This document shows positions 1-9,542 of a stretch of 41,157 nt of DNA, piece by piece. Made by a program: the position numbers and the translations under genes. Origin of the DNA: Gemmatimonadaceae bacterium (GTDB taxonomy: Bacteria > Gemmatimonadota > Gemmatimonadetes > Gemmatimonadales > Gemmatimonadaceae); the NCBI GenBank assembly GCA_017881685.1, contig JADGQR010000124.1, positions 1-41,157 of the forward strand. Reading direction: 5' to 3'. The number at the start of each line of letters is the position of its first letter. The stretch's first letter is position 1. Below the pieces are notes generated by a model. The model worked only from the letters and a program-made list of their open reading frames with translations. It did no database searches and was not told where the DNA came from.

Positions 1-713
1 CGACGCCCAGTCTCTCGAAGGTCGATGGAAGGGCCTCTGGATGATCGAGGTCTACTGCGGCTCCAAGCGCTGACTCGAGCTCGCGGCGGTTCGGCTTGAA
101 AATCGTCGCTCCGCGGAAGGCAAAAAAATTCTTGTACTTGGGATCGGCGACGACAGGTATGCCACGGGATCGCGCTCTTTCGATGGATCGCGAGATCACC
201 TCGGGCACGAGGACGCCCTTGTTGTAGTCCTCGAGAACGAGCGCGTCCGCCTGGTCTATCGCAGCGAGAAGCGAATCGATGAGACGAGCGGACTCCGATC
301 CGCTCAGGTCGCTGTCGTCTTCCTCATCGTACCTGACGAGTTGCTGCGATCGAGCAAGGACACGTGTCTTTGTAGTCGTCGGCCGTTCGACCGAAACGAG
401 GGAACGCGTTTCAGTTCGCACCTGCTTCAGCATTTCACGCAATGTCGCGCCAGCAGTGTCATCTCCGACCGCAGATACGAGATCGCACACCGCGCCGATC
501 GTGACGATGTTGTTCGCGACGTTTGCCGCACCGCCAAGTGCCAGCTTTCGCTCTCGGACACGAACTACGGGAACCGGTGCTTCCGGAGAGATTCTGTCCA
601 CTTCTCCGCGAAGATAGACATCGAGCATCGCGTCGCCAACAACCGCGACGCGTTTCCCTTGTGCTGCCGAAAGCAGCATTGCCAGCCGGTCTCGTGACAT
701 CCGCTCGATCATG
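1..713 (-). CDS. hldE: D-glycero-beta-D-manno-heptose-7-phosphate kinase (RfaE1/HldE kinase domain, PfkB family), truncated by the left window edge
   Basis: Reverse-strand translation from ATG at 713 (or 701): MIERMSRDRLAMLLSAAQGKRVAVVGDAMLDVYLRGEVDRISPEAPVPVVRVRERKLALGGAANVANNI...ALVLEDYNKGVL...VVADPKYKNFFAFRGATIFKPNRRELE. RfaE kinase signatures. No stop before position 1, so it is absent from the ORF track. Confidence 0.9.
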
Positions 714-853
714 GGACAGCAAGCTAAGGGGCGTTGATGAGTGCGGCAAACTGGGCACACCGCTTGCCTCGTCGTACATTAGACGCCACGATGTAACTGG
801 AGGGTGGCGCGTCGCCGCCCACGGCGGCACTCGCTTCTCACCAGAGATCTCAT

Positions 854-1657
854 TTGCTCGAACGCTTCAACGAAGCCGCGAAGCGCCAGGTCCATTCGTT
901 ACAGGAATTCTTTGTCCTCAGCGGCAAAGCAATTGGCTTCGCGTTTTCCCGCCCTTTCTATCGTGGCGACCTGATTCAGCAGATGGACGAGATCGGAGTC
1001 AAATCACTCCCGATCGTGCTCCTTACCGGTTTTTTCACCGGAATGGTGCTGGCACTCCAGTCATCGGTTCAGCTCAAGACATTCGGCGCGACGATGTATA
1101 TCGGACGCCTCGTTGCGGCGTCGATGATCCGCGAGCTGGGACCGGTACTCGCGGGATTGATGGTCGCTGGACGCGTCGGCTCCGGCATCGCCGCACAGCT
1201 TGGATCGATGCGCGTGACCGAACAGATCGACGCTCTCAACACGCTCGGCACAGATCCGATTCGCAAGCTCGTGACACCGCGTGTGCTTGCTGCATTGATC
1301 ATGGTGCCGACGCTCACAGTTATAAACGATTTCGCCGGCATCCTCGGCGGCAGCGTGATTTGCGCGGCGTACGTAGGGATTCCAACGTCGCTTTATTGGA
1401 GGACGGTCTTCGAGCAGATCGCCGCCGGTGGATTCATCTTCAAATATCTTCCGAACGATTTCATCCACGGACTGCTCAAGCCGTTCGTGTTCGGCGGAAT
1501 CATCTCACTGGTGGGTTGCAACTTCGGTCTCAAGACAACTGGTGGTACCGAGGGCGTTGGTATCGCGACGACCAGAACGGTCGTCACCGCCAGCATCCTG
1601 ATTCTAGTCGTCGATTATTTCATCACGCAGGTCCTGCTCGCATTCCTGCCGTCATGA
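854..1657 (+). CDS. mlaE: MlaE-family ABC transporter permease (phospholipid / lipid asymmetry)
   Basis: 267 aa; MlaE hallmarks (LTGFFTGMVLALQSSVQLKTFGA, RELGPVLAGLMVAGRVGSGIAAQLGSMRVTEQIDAL); followed by ATPase and MCE protein. TTG start assumed. Confidence 0.93.
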   Translation: MLERFNEAAKRQVHSLQEFFVLSGKAIGFAFSRPFYRGDLIQQMDEIGVKSLPIVLLTGFFTGMVLALQSSVQLKTFGATMYIGRLVAASMIRELGPVLAGLMVAGRVGSGIAAQLGSMRVTEQIDALNTLGTDPIRKLVTPRVLAALIMVPTLTVINDFAGILGGSVICAAYVGIPTSLYWRTVFEQIAAGGFIFKYLPNDFIHGLLKPFVFGGIISLVGCNFGLKTTGGTEGVGIATTRTVVTASILILVVDYFITQVLLAFLPS

Positions 1658-2583
1658 CCGACAATCCAGAGGGAGGGCGCCCCAGCGACGATCGGCGGCA
1701 GGCAAACCCTGAAGATCAGGTCGCGCCTAATACCCCCATTCGACGGGGCGACGACGACCTGCGTGTGAGGGCAGCGATCCGCAATGAGCTGGCGATCGAC
1801 GCTCCCACGGCCACCCAGGAAATTCGGGCAGTGGCCAAGCGTGAAGCAGCTCATAAAGTCATCGCGCTCGAGCACGTTTACCTGGCCTTTGACGAGCCGG
1901 TTCTCAATGATGTGTCCTTCGACGCACTCGAAGGCGAGACCATCGCCGTTGCCGGAGAATCGGGAACCGGAAAATCGACGATTCTCAAGCTTCTTCTGAG
2001 ACTTCTCGTCCCGGACAAGGGACAGGTCTACATCGACGGCGAAGAGATCACGAAGCTGAACTTTGCCGACGCACTCAAGGTCAGGCAGAAGATGGGAATG
2101 GTCTTTCAGGGTGCAGCGCTTTTCGACTCGATGACTGTCTTCGAGAATGTTGCGTATCCGCTCCGCGAGCACACGAAGCTCAACGACGATGAGATCGAAG
2201 CCAGAGTCCGGGAGAAACTTGACTTCGTGGATCTCGATCCCGACAAGATTCTGGAGCAGCTTCCGTCAGACTTGAGTGGCGGAATGCGCAAGCGGGTGGG
2301 CATCGCACGCGGTATGGCGAACAACCCGAAAATCATGCTTTACGATGAGCCCACCTCCGGGCTGGATCCGCTCACGACGGCGACGATCACGCATCTGATA
2401 ATCAAGCTTCAGAAAGAATTGGGCGTGACTAGTGTGGTGGTGACGCACGATATTAGATCGGCGTTCAGAATGTCGACCAAGATCGCCGTTCTCAACGAAA
2501 AAAAGATCTGCTTCTTCGGAACCCCCGAAGAAATGGCTGCCAGCGATGACAGGTACCTCAGAGACTTCCTGGGTGGGTACTAA
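1654..2583 (+). CDS. mlaF: MlaF-family ABC transporter ATP-binding protein
   Basis: Walker A (GESGTGKST), signature LSGGMRKRVGIARGMA, Walker B (IMLYDEPTSGLDP). ATG at 1654 overlaps the mlaE stop (ATGA). The 686-aa ORF in the track is this CDS plus a spurious upstream extension. Confidence 0.93.
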   Translation: MTDNPEGGRPSDDRRQANPEDQVAPNTPIRRGDDDLRVRAAIRNELAIDAPTATQEIRAVAKREAAHKVIALEHVYLAFDEPVLNDVSFDALEGETIAVAGESGTGKSTILKLLLRLLVPDKGQVYIDGEEITKLNFADALKVRQKMGMVFQGAALFDSMTVFENVAYPLREHTKLNDDEIEARVREKLDFVDLDPDKILEQLPSDLSGGMRKRVGIARGMANNPKIMLYDEPTSGLDPLTTATITHLIIKLQKELGVTSVVVTHDIRSAFRMSTKIAVLNEKKICFFGTPEEMAASDDRYLRDFLGGY

Positions 2584-2610
2584 CCTTATGATCACGATTC
2601 CGGAAATCCG

Positions 2611-3600
2611 ATGAAGCGCTCTGCCGCCATTACGTGGGACCAGCTGAAGGTCGGTCTGGTGATCGTCGTAGCAATCGCTGTGATCGCCGTGGCGATTCTG
2701 AAGCTCGGCCAGTCGGCGCATCTTTTCACACGCCGGTACACGCTGGTCACGTTCGTCCCGAGCACGGCAGGACTTCGGGTTGGCGGGCAAGTCACTGTTG
2801 CAGGGCAGCTCGCGGGATCGGTAAAGTCCGTCGACTTCCTGCCTGTCGACAACGACACGACGAAGAACCTTCGCATCACGGTCGAGATAGACAAATCGCT
2901 GGAAGAACAGATCCGTCGCGACTCTCAGGCGAAGCTCAAGACTCAGGGTCTGCTCGGCGACAAGATTTTCGACATAACGCCGGGAACGCCCCGCTACGCA
3001 AAGCTCAAGGACGGCGACACACTGAAGCTCGGCGAGGCGCTCGATTACGAGGCAGTGCTGGTGCAGGCATCGACGGCGCTCGATCAGGTCTCGAGCCTCA
3101 CCGGATCGCTCCAGAAGGTCGCGAATGGCGTCGCGACGGGGCAGGGCACAATTGGCCAGTTGATGACCAATCGCTCGCTGTACGATCAGCTCAATTCGAC
3201 TCTTGCGAGCACCAACTTGATGATCGCGCGTCTCCAGAATCCAAAGGGGACGTTCGGGCAGCTCCTCAACGATCCGACGCTTTATAACAGTCTCAACCGG
3301 ATGCTCGGCTCGGCTGACACTCTCGTCGCGACTCTCGGAGCGGGCGTCAACTCCGGCAACGGGACAGTCGGCAAGCTCCTTCGCGACGACGAGCTTTACA
3401 ATCGGCTGGTTACTGCTGTCGCAGGCGTCGATACCATTGTTACCACAATGCAGCATGGCAATGGCACCGTGAACAAGCTGTTCACTGACGCCGAGCTTTA
3501 CGATCAGATGCTGAAGGCAGTCACGTCGCTCAACTCGGTTCTCGCCGACGTACGCCGCGATCCCAGACGGTACACAAAAGGATTGATCACAGTATTTTAA
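2611..3600 (+). CDS. mlaD: MCE-family protein (MlaD-like substrate-binding protein)
   Basis: One N-terminal TM segment followed by an MCE domain (YTLVTFVPSTAGLRVGGQVTVAGQLAGSVKSVDFL); directly follows mlaE-mlaF. Confidence 0.88.
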   Translation: MKRSAAITWDQLKVGLVIVVAIAVIAVAILKLGQSAHLFTRRYTLVTFVPSTAGLRVGGQVTVAGQLAGSVKSVDFLPVDNDTTKNLRITVEIDKSLEEQIRRDSQAKLKTQGLLGDKIFDITPGTPRYAKLKDGDTLKLGEALDYEAVLVQASTALDQVSSLTGSLQKVANGVATGQGTIGQLMTNRSLYDQLNSTLASTNLMIARLQNPKGTFGQLLNDPTLYNSLNRMLGSADTLVATLGAGVNSGNGTVGKLLRDDELYNRLVTAVAGVDTIVTTMQHGNGTVNKLFTDAELYDQMLKAVTSLNSVLADVRRDPRRYTKGLITVF

Positions 3601-3603
3601 GAT

Positions 3604-4638
3604 GTGATGGATTCCTTTGATCTCGATGTCGTTGTAACGCGCGGTAACTCGGTAGAGTCATTCCACCGGGTTCACGCTGCGGCTGTCGACGCATGCGACA
3701 CGCTGCTCGCAGGTGCCCGGGATCCTGAGCTTTTGACCTTCTGGCGCTCGTGCGCCAAGCCGTTCCAGGTCATTCCTCTGCTCGAGAGCGGCGGATTCGA
3801 TGCTCTGGGTTGGGGCGAGGCCGAGCTTGCCATCGCCTGCGCGTCTCACGGCGGAGAGCCGGAGCACGTGGCGCTCGTCGAATCGATGCTTCGGTCCCTC
3901 GGCCTCGAGGAAGGCGACCTTGCGTGTGGGCCTCTGGATCCGCTGTCCCCTCGTGGCGCAAAGATCGCCCGCGAGTCGGGCGTTCGAATCAAGCGGACTC
4001 ACAACAACTGCTCGGGCAAGCATACGGCGATGCTTGCTCTCGCACAGCACAACGGCTGGTCGATCAAAGGTTACGAGCGGGCCGAGCATCCGGTGCAGCA
4101 GGCGATGCTGAATCAGGTGGCGCTTTGGACTGGCGTCAGGCCATCGGAGATCGATGTGGCTGTGGACGGGTGCGGCGCGGCGGTCTTCGGCCTGCCGCTC
4201 GATCACATGGCCCGCGCGTATGCACGGCTCGGAGCGGCAGCCGCGCGCGGCGAGGAAATTCCCGCGAGAATCGTCAACGCGATGACCCGGAATCCATTCC
4301 TCGTTGGTGGCACGGATCGATTCGACTCGATTTTGATGGAAGAATCCGAAGGCCGAATCCTCTCAAAGGTCGGGGCTGAAGGCGTTCATTCAGCCGTGAT
4401 TCTCGACTCGTCGATTGGAGTCGCGGTCAAGGTCGAAGATGGATCGCCCCGTGCCCAATACCCGGCGATGATCAGATTCCTGCAGGATCTCGATGCGCTG
4501 CCTGAGCATCTGCCGCCGCGTCTGGCTGAGATTCTGCACAGACCGATCAGAAATTCGCGGGGGGATATCGTCGGTGAGACGACCGTGCGAACCAGTGCGC
4601 CGCGCTCTTCCGATCGGGCTACGGCCGCAATCGTCTGA
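3604..4638 (+). CDS. L-asparaginase II family protein (Asparaginase_II type)
   Basis: 344 aa; motifs SCAKPFQVIPLLESG, ACASHGGEPEHV, THNNCSGKHTAMLALA, DGCGAAVFGLPL match the thermolabile L-asparaginase II family. Confidence 0.87.
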   Translation: MMDSFDLDVVVTRGNSVESFHRVHAAAVDACDTLLAGARDPELLTFWRSCAKPFQVIPLLESGGFDALGWGEAELAIACASHGGEPEHVALVESMLRSLGLEEGDLACGPLDPLSPRGAKIARESGVRIKRTHNNCSGKHTAMLALAQHNGWSIKGYERAEHPVQQAMLNQVALWTGVRPSEIDVAVDGCGAAVFGLPLDHMARAYARLGAAAARGEEIPARIVNAMTRNPFLVGGTDRFDSILMEESEGRILSKVGAEGVHSAVILDSSIGVAVKVEDGSPRAQYPAMIRFLQDLDALPEHLPPRLAEILHRPIRNSRGDIVGETTVRTSAPRSSDRATAAIV

Positions 4639-4686
4639 TTCCGCGAGTGGCAGTTCGATGCCGCCGCATTCACTGAGACCCACAAA

Positions 4687-5340
4687 TTGCCTTCATTAAG
4701 AGACCCCGTGCTGCATCTGGTACGGATCGCTGCCGCGATTGCCGGCGCCGATGAGAACACCACACGCACCGTCATGGAACGTGCAGTCGAGTTCGTCGAT
4801 CCTCAGGCGGTGGATGAAGTGATTCTTCAGTCGTACCTGTTCGCTGGTTTCCCGAGGACGCTGAACGCCGCGAGGTCGTGGAGAGTGATATCGGGAGCTC
4901 CTGCGCCGGTGGAGGACGAGTCCGCGGCTCTGAGGAATGGAGTTGATTGGGAGCGAAAAGGGGAGGCAACGTGCGAGATTGTATATGGCGAGTCGTACCA
5001 GCTGTTGAGGGAGAATATCCGAAAGCTTCACCCGGCCCTCGATGCCTGGATGATTACTGACGGATACGGCAAGGTTTTGTCGAGGCCGCAGCTCGATCTT
5101 CAAACGAGAGAGCTTTGCATCGTCGCAGCGTGTGCAGCGACGGGACAGCGGCGTCAGCTGCATTCCCACCTGCACGGCGCGCTCAACAGCGGAGTGCCGC
5201 ACGACACGCTGTCGTCGGCCCTCGATGCATTGACAACTCTGGTCGGAGAGGAAGAGCTCGCGCAGTGCAGGTCTCTTCTCTCACATGTGATATCGAAGCG
5301 TCATCCGCCGAAACGTTCGGCGGATGCTCCGCAAAACTGA
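4687..5340 (+). CDS. Carboxymuconolactone decarboxylase (CMD) family protein
   Basis: 217 aa; CMD-like segments (VDEVILQSYLFAGFPRTLNAAR; LQTRELCIVAACAATGQRRQLHSHLHGALNSGV). No AhpD-type CXXC seen. Confidence 0.7.
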   Translation: MPSLRDPVLHLVRIAAAIAGADENTTRTVMERAVEFVDPQAVDEVILQSYLFAGFPRTLNAARSWRVISGAPAPVEDESAALRNGVDWERKGEATCEIVYGESYQLLRENIRKLHPALDAWMITDGYGKVLSRPQLDLQTRELCIVAACAATGQRRQLHSHLHGALNSGVPHDTLSSALDALTTLVGEEELAQCRSLLSHVISKRHPPKRSADAPQN

Positions 5341-5360
5341 AAAGGATAATTGGGTGAAGA

Positions 5361-6386
5361 ATGTTCGTTGATCGCGTAATAGTCCGCGTAGAGGCCGGAA
5401 CCGGCGGCTCAGGGTGCACCTCGTTCCGTCGGGAGCATCGTGTGCCCATGGGCGGACCCGATGGCGGCGATGGCGGTCGCGGCGGCGACATCATCATCCG
5501 TGGCGATGGCAACCTTGCCACGCTGCTCGACTACACCTATCGCGACCGCTGGGTAGCTGAGCGGGGCGAGCATGGGATGGGTTCGAACAAGTCAGGGCAC
5601 TCCGGCGCCGACGTCATTCTGCCAGTGCCGCCAGGCACGATCGTGCGAAACGCCGACACCAATGAGATCCTCGCTGAGGTGCTCGAGGACGGTCAGGAGC
5701 ACATCGTCGCGAAAGGCGGCCGCGGTGGAAAAGGGAACAGCTTCTTCGCGACGGCGACTCACCAGTCTCCACGCGAGTGGCAGCCCGGCGAAGAAGGAGA
5801 GATCCTCACGCTCGAGCTCGAGCTCAAGCTGATTGCGGACGTCGGTCTCGTTGGTCAGCCAAACGCGGGAAAATCGACGCTGCTGTCGGTCATCTCGGCC
5901 GCACGTCCCAAGATCGCCGACTATCCATTTACGACGCTCGTACCCAACCTCGGCGTCGTTCAGATGAGCGACCATCGCACGTTCGTGGTCGCGGACATCC
6001 CCGGAATCATCGAAGGCGCCCATGAAGGCAAGGGACTCGGGCTGCAATTTCTCAGACACATCGAGAGAACCCGCCTTCTCGCATTCCTGATTCCAATCGA
6101 TGCGATGGATTGGCAGGCCGAATACGATCAGCTTCGGCATGAGCTCGCGGCTCACTCTCCAGAACTGGCCAAGCGTCCGCACTGCGTGGTCTTCACGAAG
6201 ATGGATCTCTTCGGCGAAGACTATATCCCGCCGATCGATGCGCCCGATGCATTTGCTCTTTTCGCGGTCAGCGCGGCTGGACGCACGGGCCTCGACGGAC
6301 TGCTTTCCTCTTGGTGGAAGGAATTGCTTAGACTGAAGCAGGGAATTGTTGAGGAAGAGGCAAAGACTGTAGTGCAATTGCCTTAG
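5361..6386 (+). CDS. obg: GTPase Obg/CgtA
   Basis: Obg fold glycine-rich N-terminus (GGSGCTSFRREHRVPMGGPDGGDGGRGGDI) and G motifs (GQPNAGKST, DIPGIIEGAHEGKGLG, TKMD). Confidence 0.96.
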   Translation: MFVDRVIVRVEAGTGGSGCTSFRREHRVPMGGPDGGDGGRGGDIIIRGDGNLATLLDYTYRDRWVAERGEHGMGSNKSGHSGADVILPVPPGTIVRNADTNEILAEVLEDGQEHIVAKGGRGGKGNSFFATATHQSPREWQPGEEGEILTLELELKLIADVGLVGQPNAGKSTLLSVISAARPKIADYPFTTLVPNLGVVQMSDHRTFVVADIPGIIEGAHEGKGLGLQFLRHIERTRLLAFLIPIDAMDWQAEYDQLRHELAAHSPELAKRPHCVVFTKMDLFGEDYIPPIDAPDAFALFAVSAAGRTGLDGLLSSWWKELLRLKQGIVEEEAKTVVQLP

Positions 6387-6428
6387 GCCGCTATAGCTCA
6401 TGCGGTTTATCACGTATCCAGGCGCCGC

Positions 6429-7271
6429 ATGTTGATGGTTGCTCGCGGTTCGGAAGCCTACCCGCCGGCACTCGAAGATTTATCCCGACCACCTGATACG
6501 CTATTCACACTCGGCGACAATTCGCTGCTGAACAGCCATTGTATCAGCATCGTCGGAACGCGTGCGCCGACTCAGTACGGAATTAGAACCGCCCGCTTGC
6601 TCGCCACTGCATTCGGCCGCGCCGGCGTGTGCGTCGTGAGCGGAATGGCTCGCGGTATCGATGCGGTTGCCCACCGCGCTGCCCTCGAACAGGGATCGAC
6701 GACCGTCGCAGTTCTGGGAACCGGAATCGACGTGCCCTATCCGGCAGGCCACGCTGAGCTCCACAGAGTGATCGCAGAGAAAGGACTTGTTGCTTCTGAG
6801 AGCGGTCCCGGTGCACGGGCGCACAAAGGAGCGTTTCCGCGTCGGAACCGGATCATCGCTGCACTCAGTCCGGTAACCATCGTGGTCGAAGCTGGCCACA
6901 AGAGCGGAGCGCTCAACACCGCGTCACAGGCGCTGGAGCTTGGACGAATAGTCGCGTCAGTTCCCGGTCCCATCGATTCGCCGCAAAGCGACGGAACGAA
7001 TCAGTTGATTCGCGACGGCGCAACAGTCATTGCCACCATTGAAGACGCTCTCGCGCTCGTCGGCGCGGCCAGGACCGCTTCGCCGCCCCCGTATCAGCTC
7101 AACGAAGTGGATAGTCGAGTCTGGTCGGCTCTTGCAGGCGGACCTCTGACCGTCGACGCGCTTTCAAGCACTACTACGTTGTCAGCGCGCGATTGCCTGA
7201 CGGCAGTCACCTCACTCGAGATTCAGGGATTGGTCGAGAGCCTTTTGACAGGGGAAATAAGGCGCCGTTGA
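6429..7271 (+). CDS. dprA: DNA-processing protein DprA
   Basis: 280 aa; GTRAPTQYGIRTARLLA, VSGMARGIDAVAHRAAL, GTGIDVPYPAGHAELH, FPRRNRIIAALS, SGALNTASQALELGR. Confidence 0.94.
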   Translation: MLMVARGSEAYPPALEDLSRPPDTLFTLGDNSLLNSHCISIVGTRAPTQYGIRTARLLATAFGRAGVCVVSGMARGIDAVAHRAALEQGSTTVAVLGTGIDVPYPAGHAELHRVIAEKGLVASESGPGARAHKGAFPRRNRIIAALSPVTIVVEAGHKSGALNTASQALELGRIVASVPGPIDSPQSDGTNQLIRDGATVIATIEDALALVGAARTASPPPYQLNEVDSRVWSALAGGPLTVDALSSTTTLSARDCLTAVTSLEIQGLVESLLTGEIRRR

Positions 7272-7284
7272 CTCATTCGCTCGT

Positions 7285-7326
7285 GCTGACCGCTGACTGC
7301 TAACCGCTGACTGCTAAGAGCTGACC
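7285..7326. repeat. Short intergenic tandem repeat, ~14-bp unit CGCTGACTGCTAA(C/G) x2 flanked by partial units
   Basis: GCTGAC|CGCTGACTGCTAAC|CGCTGACTGCTAAG|AGCTGACC; exact units at 7291-7304 and 7305-7318 (13/14 identical). Confidence 0.75.
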
Positions 7327-7369
7327 GGCAGTTACCCGGATCGAAGCATGCGCCCGGTATATTGAGAGT

Positions 7370-8473
7370 GTGACCGCCCGCCATCTCTACATTCATGTTC
7401 CATTCTGCTCCCGGCGCTGCTCGTACTGCGACTTTTCGATCGCCGTTCGTCGAAACGTGCCGGTTAAGGAGTATCTCGACGCGCTGGCGTCCGAGTTGGA
7501 CAGTGTGCGTGATTCGATCGGGCCGTCGCTCACAACGCTGTACTTCGGTGGCGGGACGCCGTCGAGACTCGGCGCTGAAGGCGTCGCTGCGATGCTTGGA
7601 TTGGTGCGGTCGCGCTTTGCTCTCGACGACGACGCGGAAGTGACACTCGAGACAAATCCGGAAGACGTAACTCGCGAATCGATCTCGGCCTGGAAAACGG
7701 CCGGAGTCAACCGCCTTTCCCTGGGCATTCAGTCGTTCGACGACAACGCGCTGAAATGGATGCACCGCACGCATTCCGCAGATGACAGCCTTCGCGCGAT
7801 TGCGACCGCTCGCGAAGGCGGCATATCGAATCTTTCCGTCGATCTGATATTTGCGCTTCCCGAATCGCTGAACCGCTCATGGGAAGACGACCTTTCGAAA
7901 TCGATTGCGCTCGAGCCAGACCACATCTCGCTCTACGGACTCACGGTCGAGCGGGGAACACCGCTCGGCAAGTGGGAAGCGTCGGGAAAAGTTGAAGCTG
8001 CATCCGAGGACCGTTACGCGGAGCAATTTCTCCAGGCACACGCCGCGGCTGAAAGCGCAGGCTTCGAGCACTACGAAGTTTCTAACTTCGGTCGGCCTGG
8101 CCGGCGCTCACGACACAACTCCGCTTACTGGAGCAGGGTCAGCTACGTCGGCGCGGGCCCATCGGCTCATTCGTTCGATGGAAAAGCGAGGCGATGGAAC
8201 GTTGCGCCGTACGCCGCCTGGCAGTCGAAACTTTCGACAGGCGAGAGCACAATCGAGGGACACGAGACACTCACCGACGAGAACATGAGGGCCGAGCGCG
8301 TCTACCTGGGCCTGCGAACGATCGATGGCTACTCGGCGTCGGATTCGGAGCTGTCGCTTGCACGAGAGTGGAACAAGCAAGGTTGGGCCACGATAGAAAA
8401 CGACATGATTCGTTTGACACCAGAAGGCTGGCTTCGAATGGACAGTCTCTCAGCCGGGTTGACAGTCCTTTGA
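7370..8473 (+). CDS. hemW: Radical SAM family heme chaperone HemW (coproporphyrinogen III oxidase-like)
   Basis: LYIHVPFCSRRCSYCDFSI (CX3CX2C radical SAM motif), YFGGGTPSRL, NRLSLGIQSFDDNALKWMHRTH. GTG start. Confidence 0.93.
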   Translation: MTARHLYIHVPFCSRRCSYCDFSIAVRRNVPVKEYLDALASELDSVRDSIGPSLTTLYFGGGTPSRLGAEGVAAMLGLVRSRFALDDDAEVTLETNPEDVTRESISAWKTAGVNRLSLGIQSFDDNALKWMHRTHSADDSLRAIATAREGGISNLSVDLIFALPESLNRSWEDDLSKSIALEPDHISLYGLTVERGTPLGKWEASGKVEAASEDRYAEQFLQAHAAAESAGFEHYEVSNFGRPGRRSRHNSAYWSRVSYVGAGPSAHSFDGKARRWNVAPYAAWQSKLSTGESTIEGHETLTDENMRAERVYLGLRTIDGYSASDSELSLAREWNKQGWATIENDMIRLTPEGWLRMDSLSAGLTVL

Positions 8474-8495
8474 AGTCATTGATACGTTTGGATTT

Positions 8496-9536
8496 ATGGC
8501 GATTCCCGAGCTAAGCGAGCGCGAGCGTCGGGTTCTTGAAGCGGTGATCCAGTCTTACGTGGAAACCGCACAACCGGCCGGATCGAATGCGATTGCACGC
8601 AAATTCGGTCTTGGCGTCTCGCCTGCAACAATCCGCAACACGATGAGTGACCTCGAGGAAAAAGGTCTGCTCTATCATCCGCATACATCGGCGGGACGAG
8701 TTCCCACCGATGTGGCGTATCGCGTCTACGTCGACTCGCTGCTTCCGCTGCCTGCGATGCAGCTTCGCGAGCACGACGCTTTGAGCGCGCAGATCACCGG
8801 TGGCGGATCGGCCGTCGAGCAGATTCTGCGGCGCGCTGCACAGAGCCTCGGCGTCATCACGCAGGAGCTTGGAGTCGCTCTCGGTCCACGTCTCGACGAC
8901 AGCGTCTTGCAGCGAGTCGATCTCGTGCGGCTCTCTACTGAGCGCCTGCTCGTAGCGCTCACGCTCTCAGGCGGCGCGGTCCGAACGATCTTCGTCGAAG
9001 CGCGCGGCCAGATCGCCGATTCGGCTATCGCCGAGGTGACGAAAGTCCTCAACAATAGAATTGCGGGACTCACCCTTCAACAGATTCGCTTGTCGCTTGC
9101 GGATCGGTTGCGCGACACCGGTCCGACACGTGAGGCAGCCGAGCTTCTCAACGTCTTCATCGAAGAAGGCGAACAGCTTTTCGAGACCGCGATTCAGGGC
9201 GAGGAAACTGTGCTCCTCGGTCAGCCGTCGCTGCTCGCCGAGCAGCCGGAGTTCGCCAACGTCGACAACATGCGAAAGCTCGTCGCGTTGACCGAAACGC
9301 GAGAGCACCTCGCTGATCTTCTTCGCAGTCGAAGCGGAAGTCCCGGCATCACGATCAGCATCGGCAATGAGCATCTCGATCCCAAGCTCGAGACGTTCAC
9401 AATCGTAACCGCGCAATACCGCTCGGGTGGAGTGACGGGAGTTATCGGTGTCATCGGGCCCACACGCATGCCCTATGATAAAGTAATTTCCCTTGTTACT
9501 CATACATCCCGACTCATTACAGACCTACTCGAATAG
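8496..9536 (+). CDS. hrcA: Heat-inducible transcription repressor HrcA
   Basis: 346 aa; LSERERRVLEAVIQSYVETAQPAGSNAIARKFGLGVSPATIRNTMSDLEEKGLLYHPHTSAGRVPTD is diagnostic. Confidence 0.96.
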   Translation: MAIPELSERERRVLEAVIQSYVETAQPAGSNAIARKFGLGVSPATIRNTMSDLEEKGLLYHPHTSAGRVPTDVAYRVYVDSLLPLPAMQLREHDALSAQITGGGSAVEQILRRAAQSLGVITQELGVALGPRLDDSVLQRVDLVRLSTERLLVALTLSGGAVRTIFVEARGQIADSAIAEVTKVLNNRIAGLTLQQIRLSLADRLRDTGPTREAAELLNVFIEEGEQLFETAIQGEETVLLGQPSLLAEQPEFANVDNMRKLVALTETREHLADLLRSRSGSPGITISIGNEHLDPKLETFTIVTAQYRSGGVTGVIGVIGPTRMPYDKVISLVTHTSRLITDLLE

Positions 9537-9542
9537 CAGGCG

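Noticed and set aside
523-1653. N-terminal half of the 686-aa ORF 523..2583 as a fused protein
   Set aside because: This part is out of frame with mlaE, Arg-rich and low-complexity, and overlaps the mlaE and hldE coding regions; the real MlaF starts at 1654.
2266-3456. 396-aa minus-strand ORF opposite mlaF/mlaD
   Set aside because: Shadow ORF caused by GC-rich codon bias; no recognisable domain and the + strand genes are clear.
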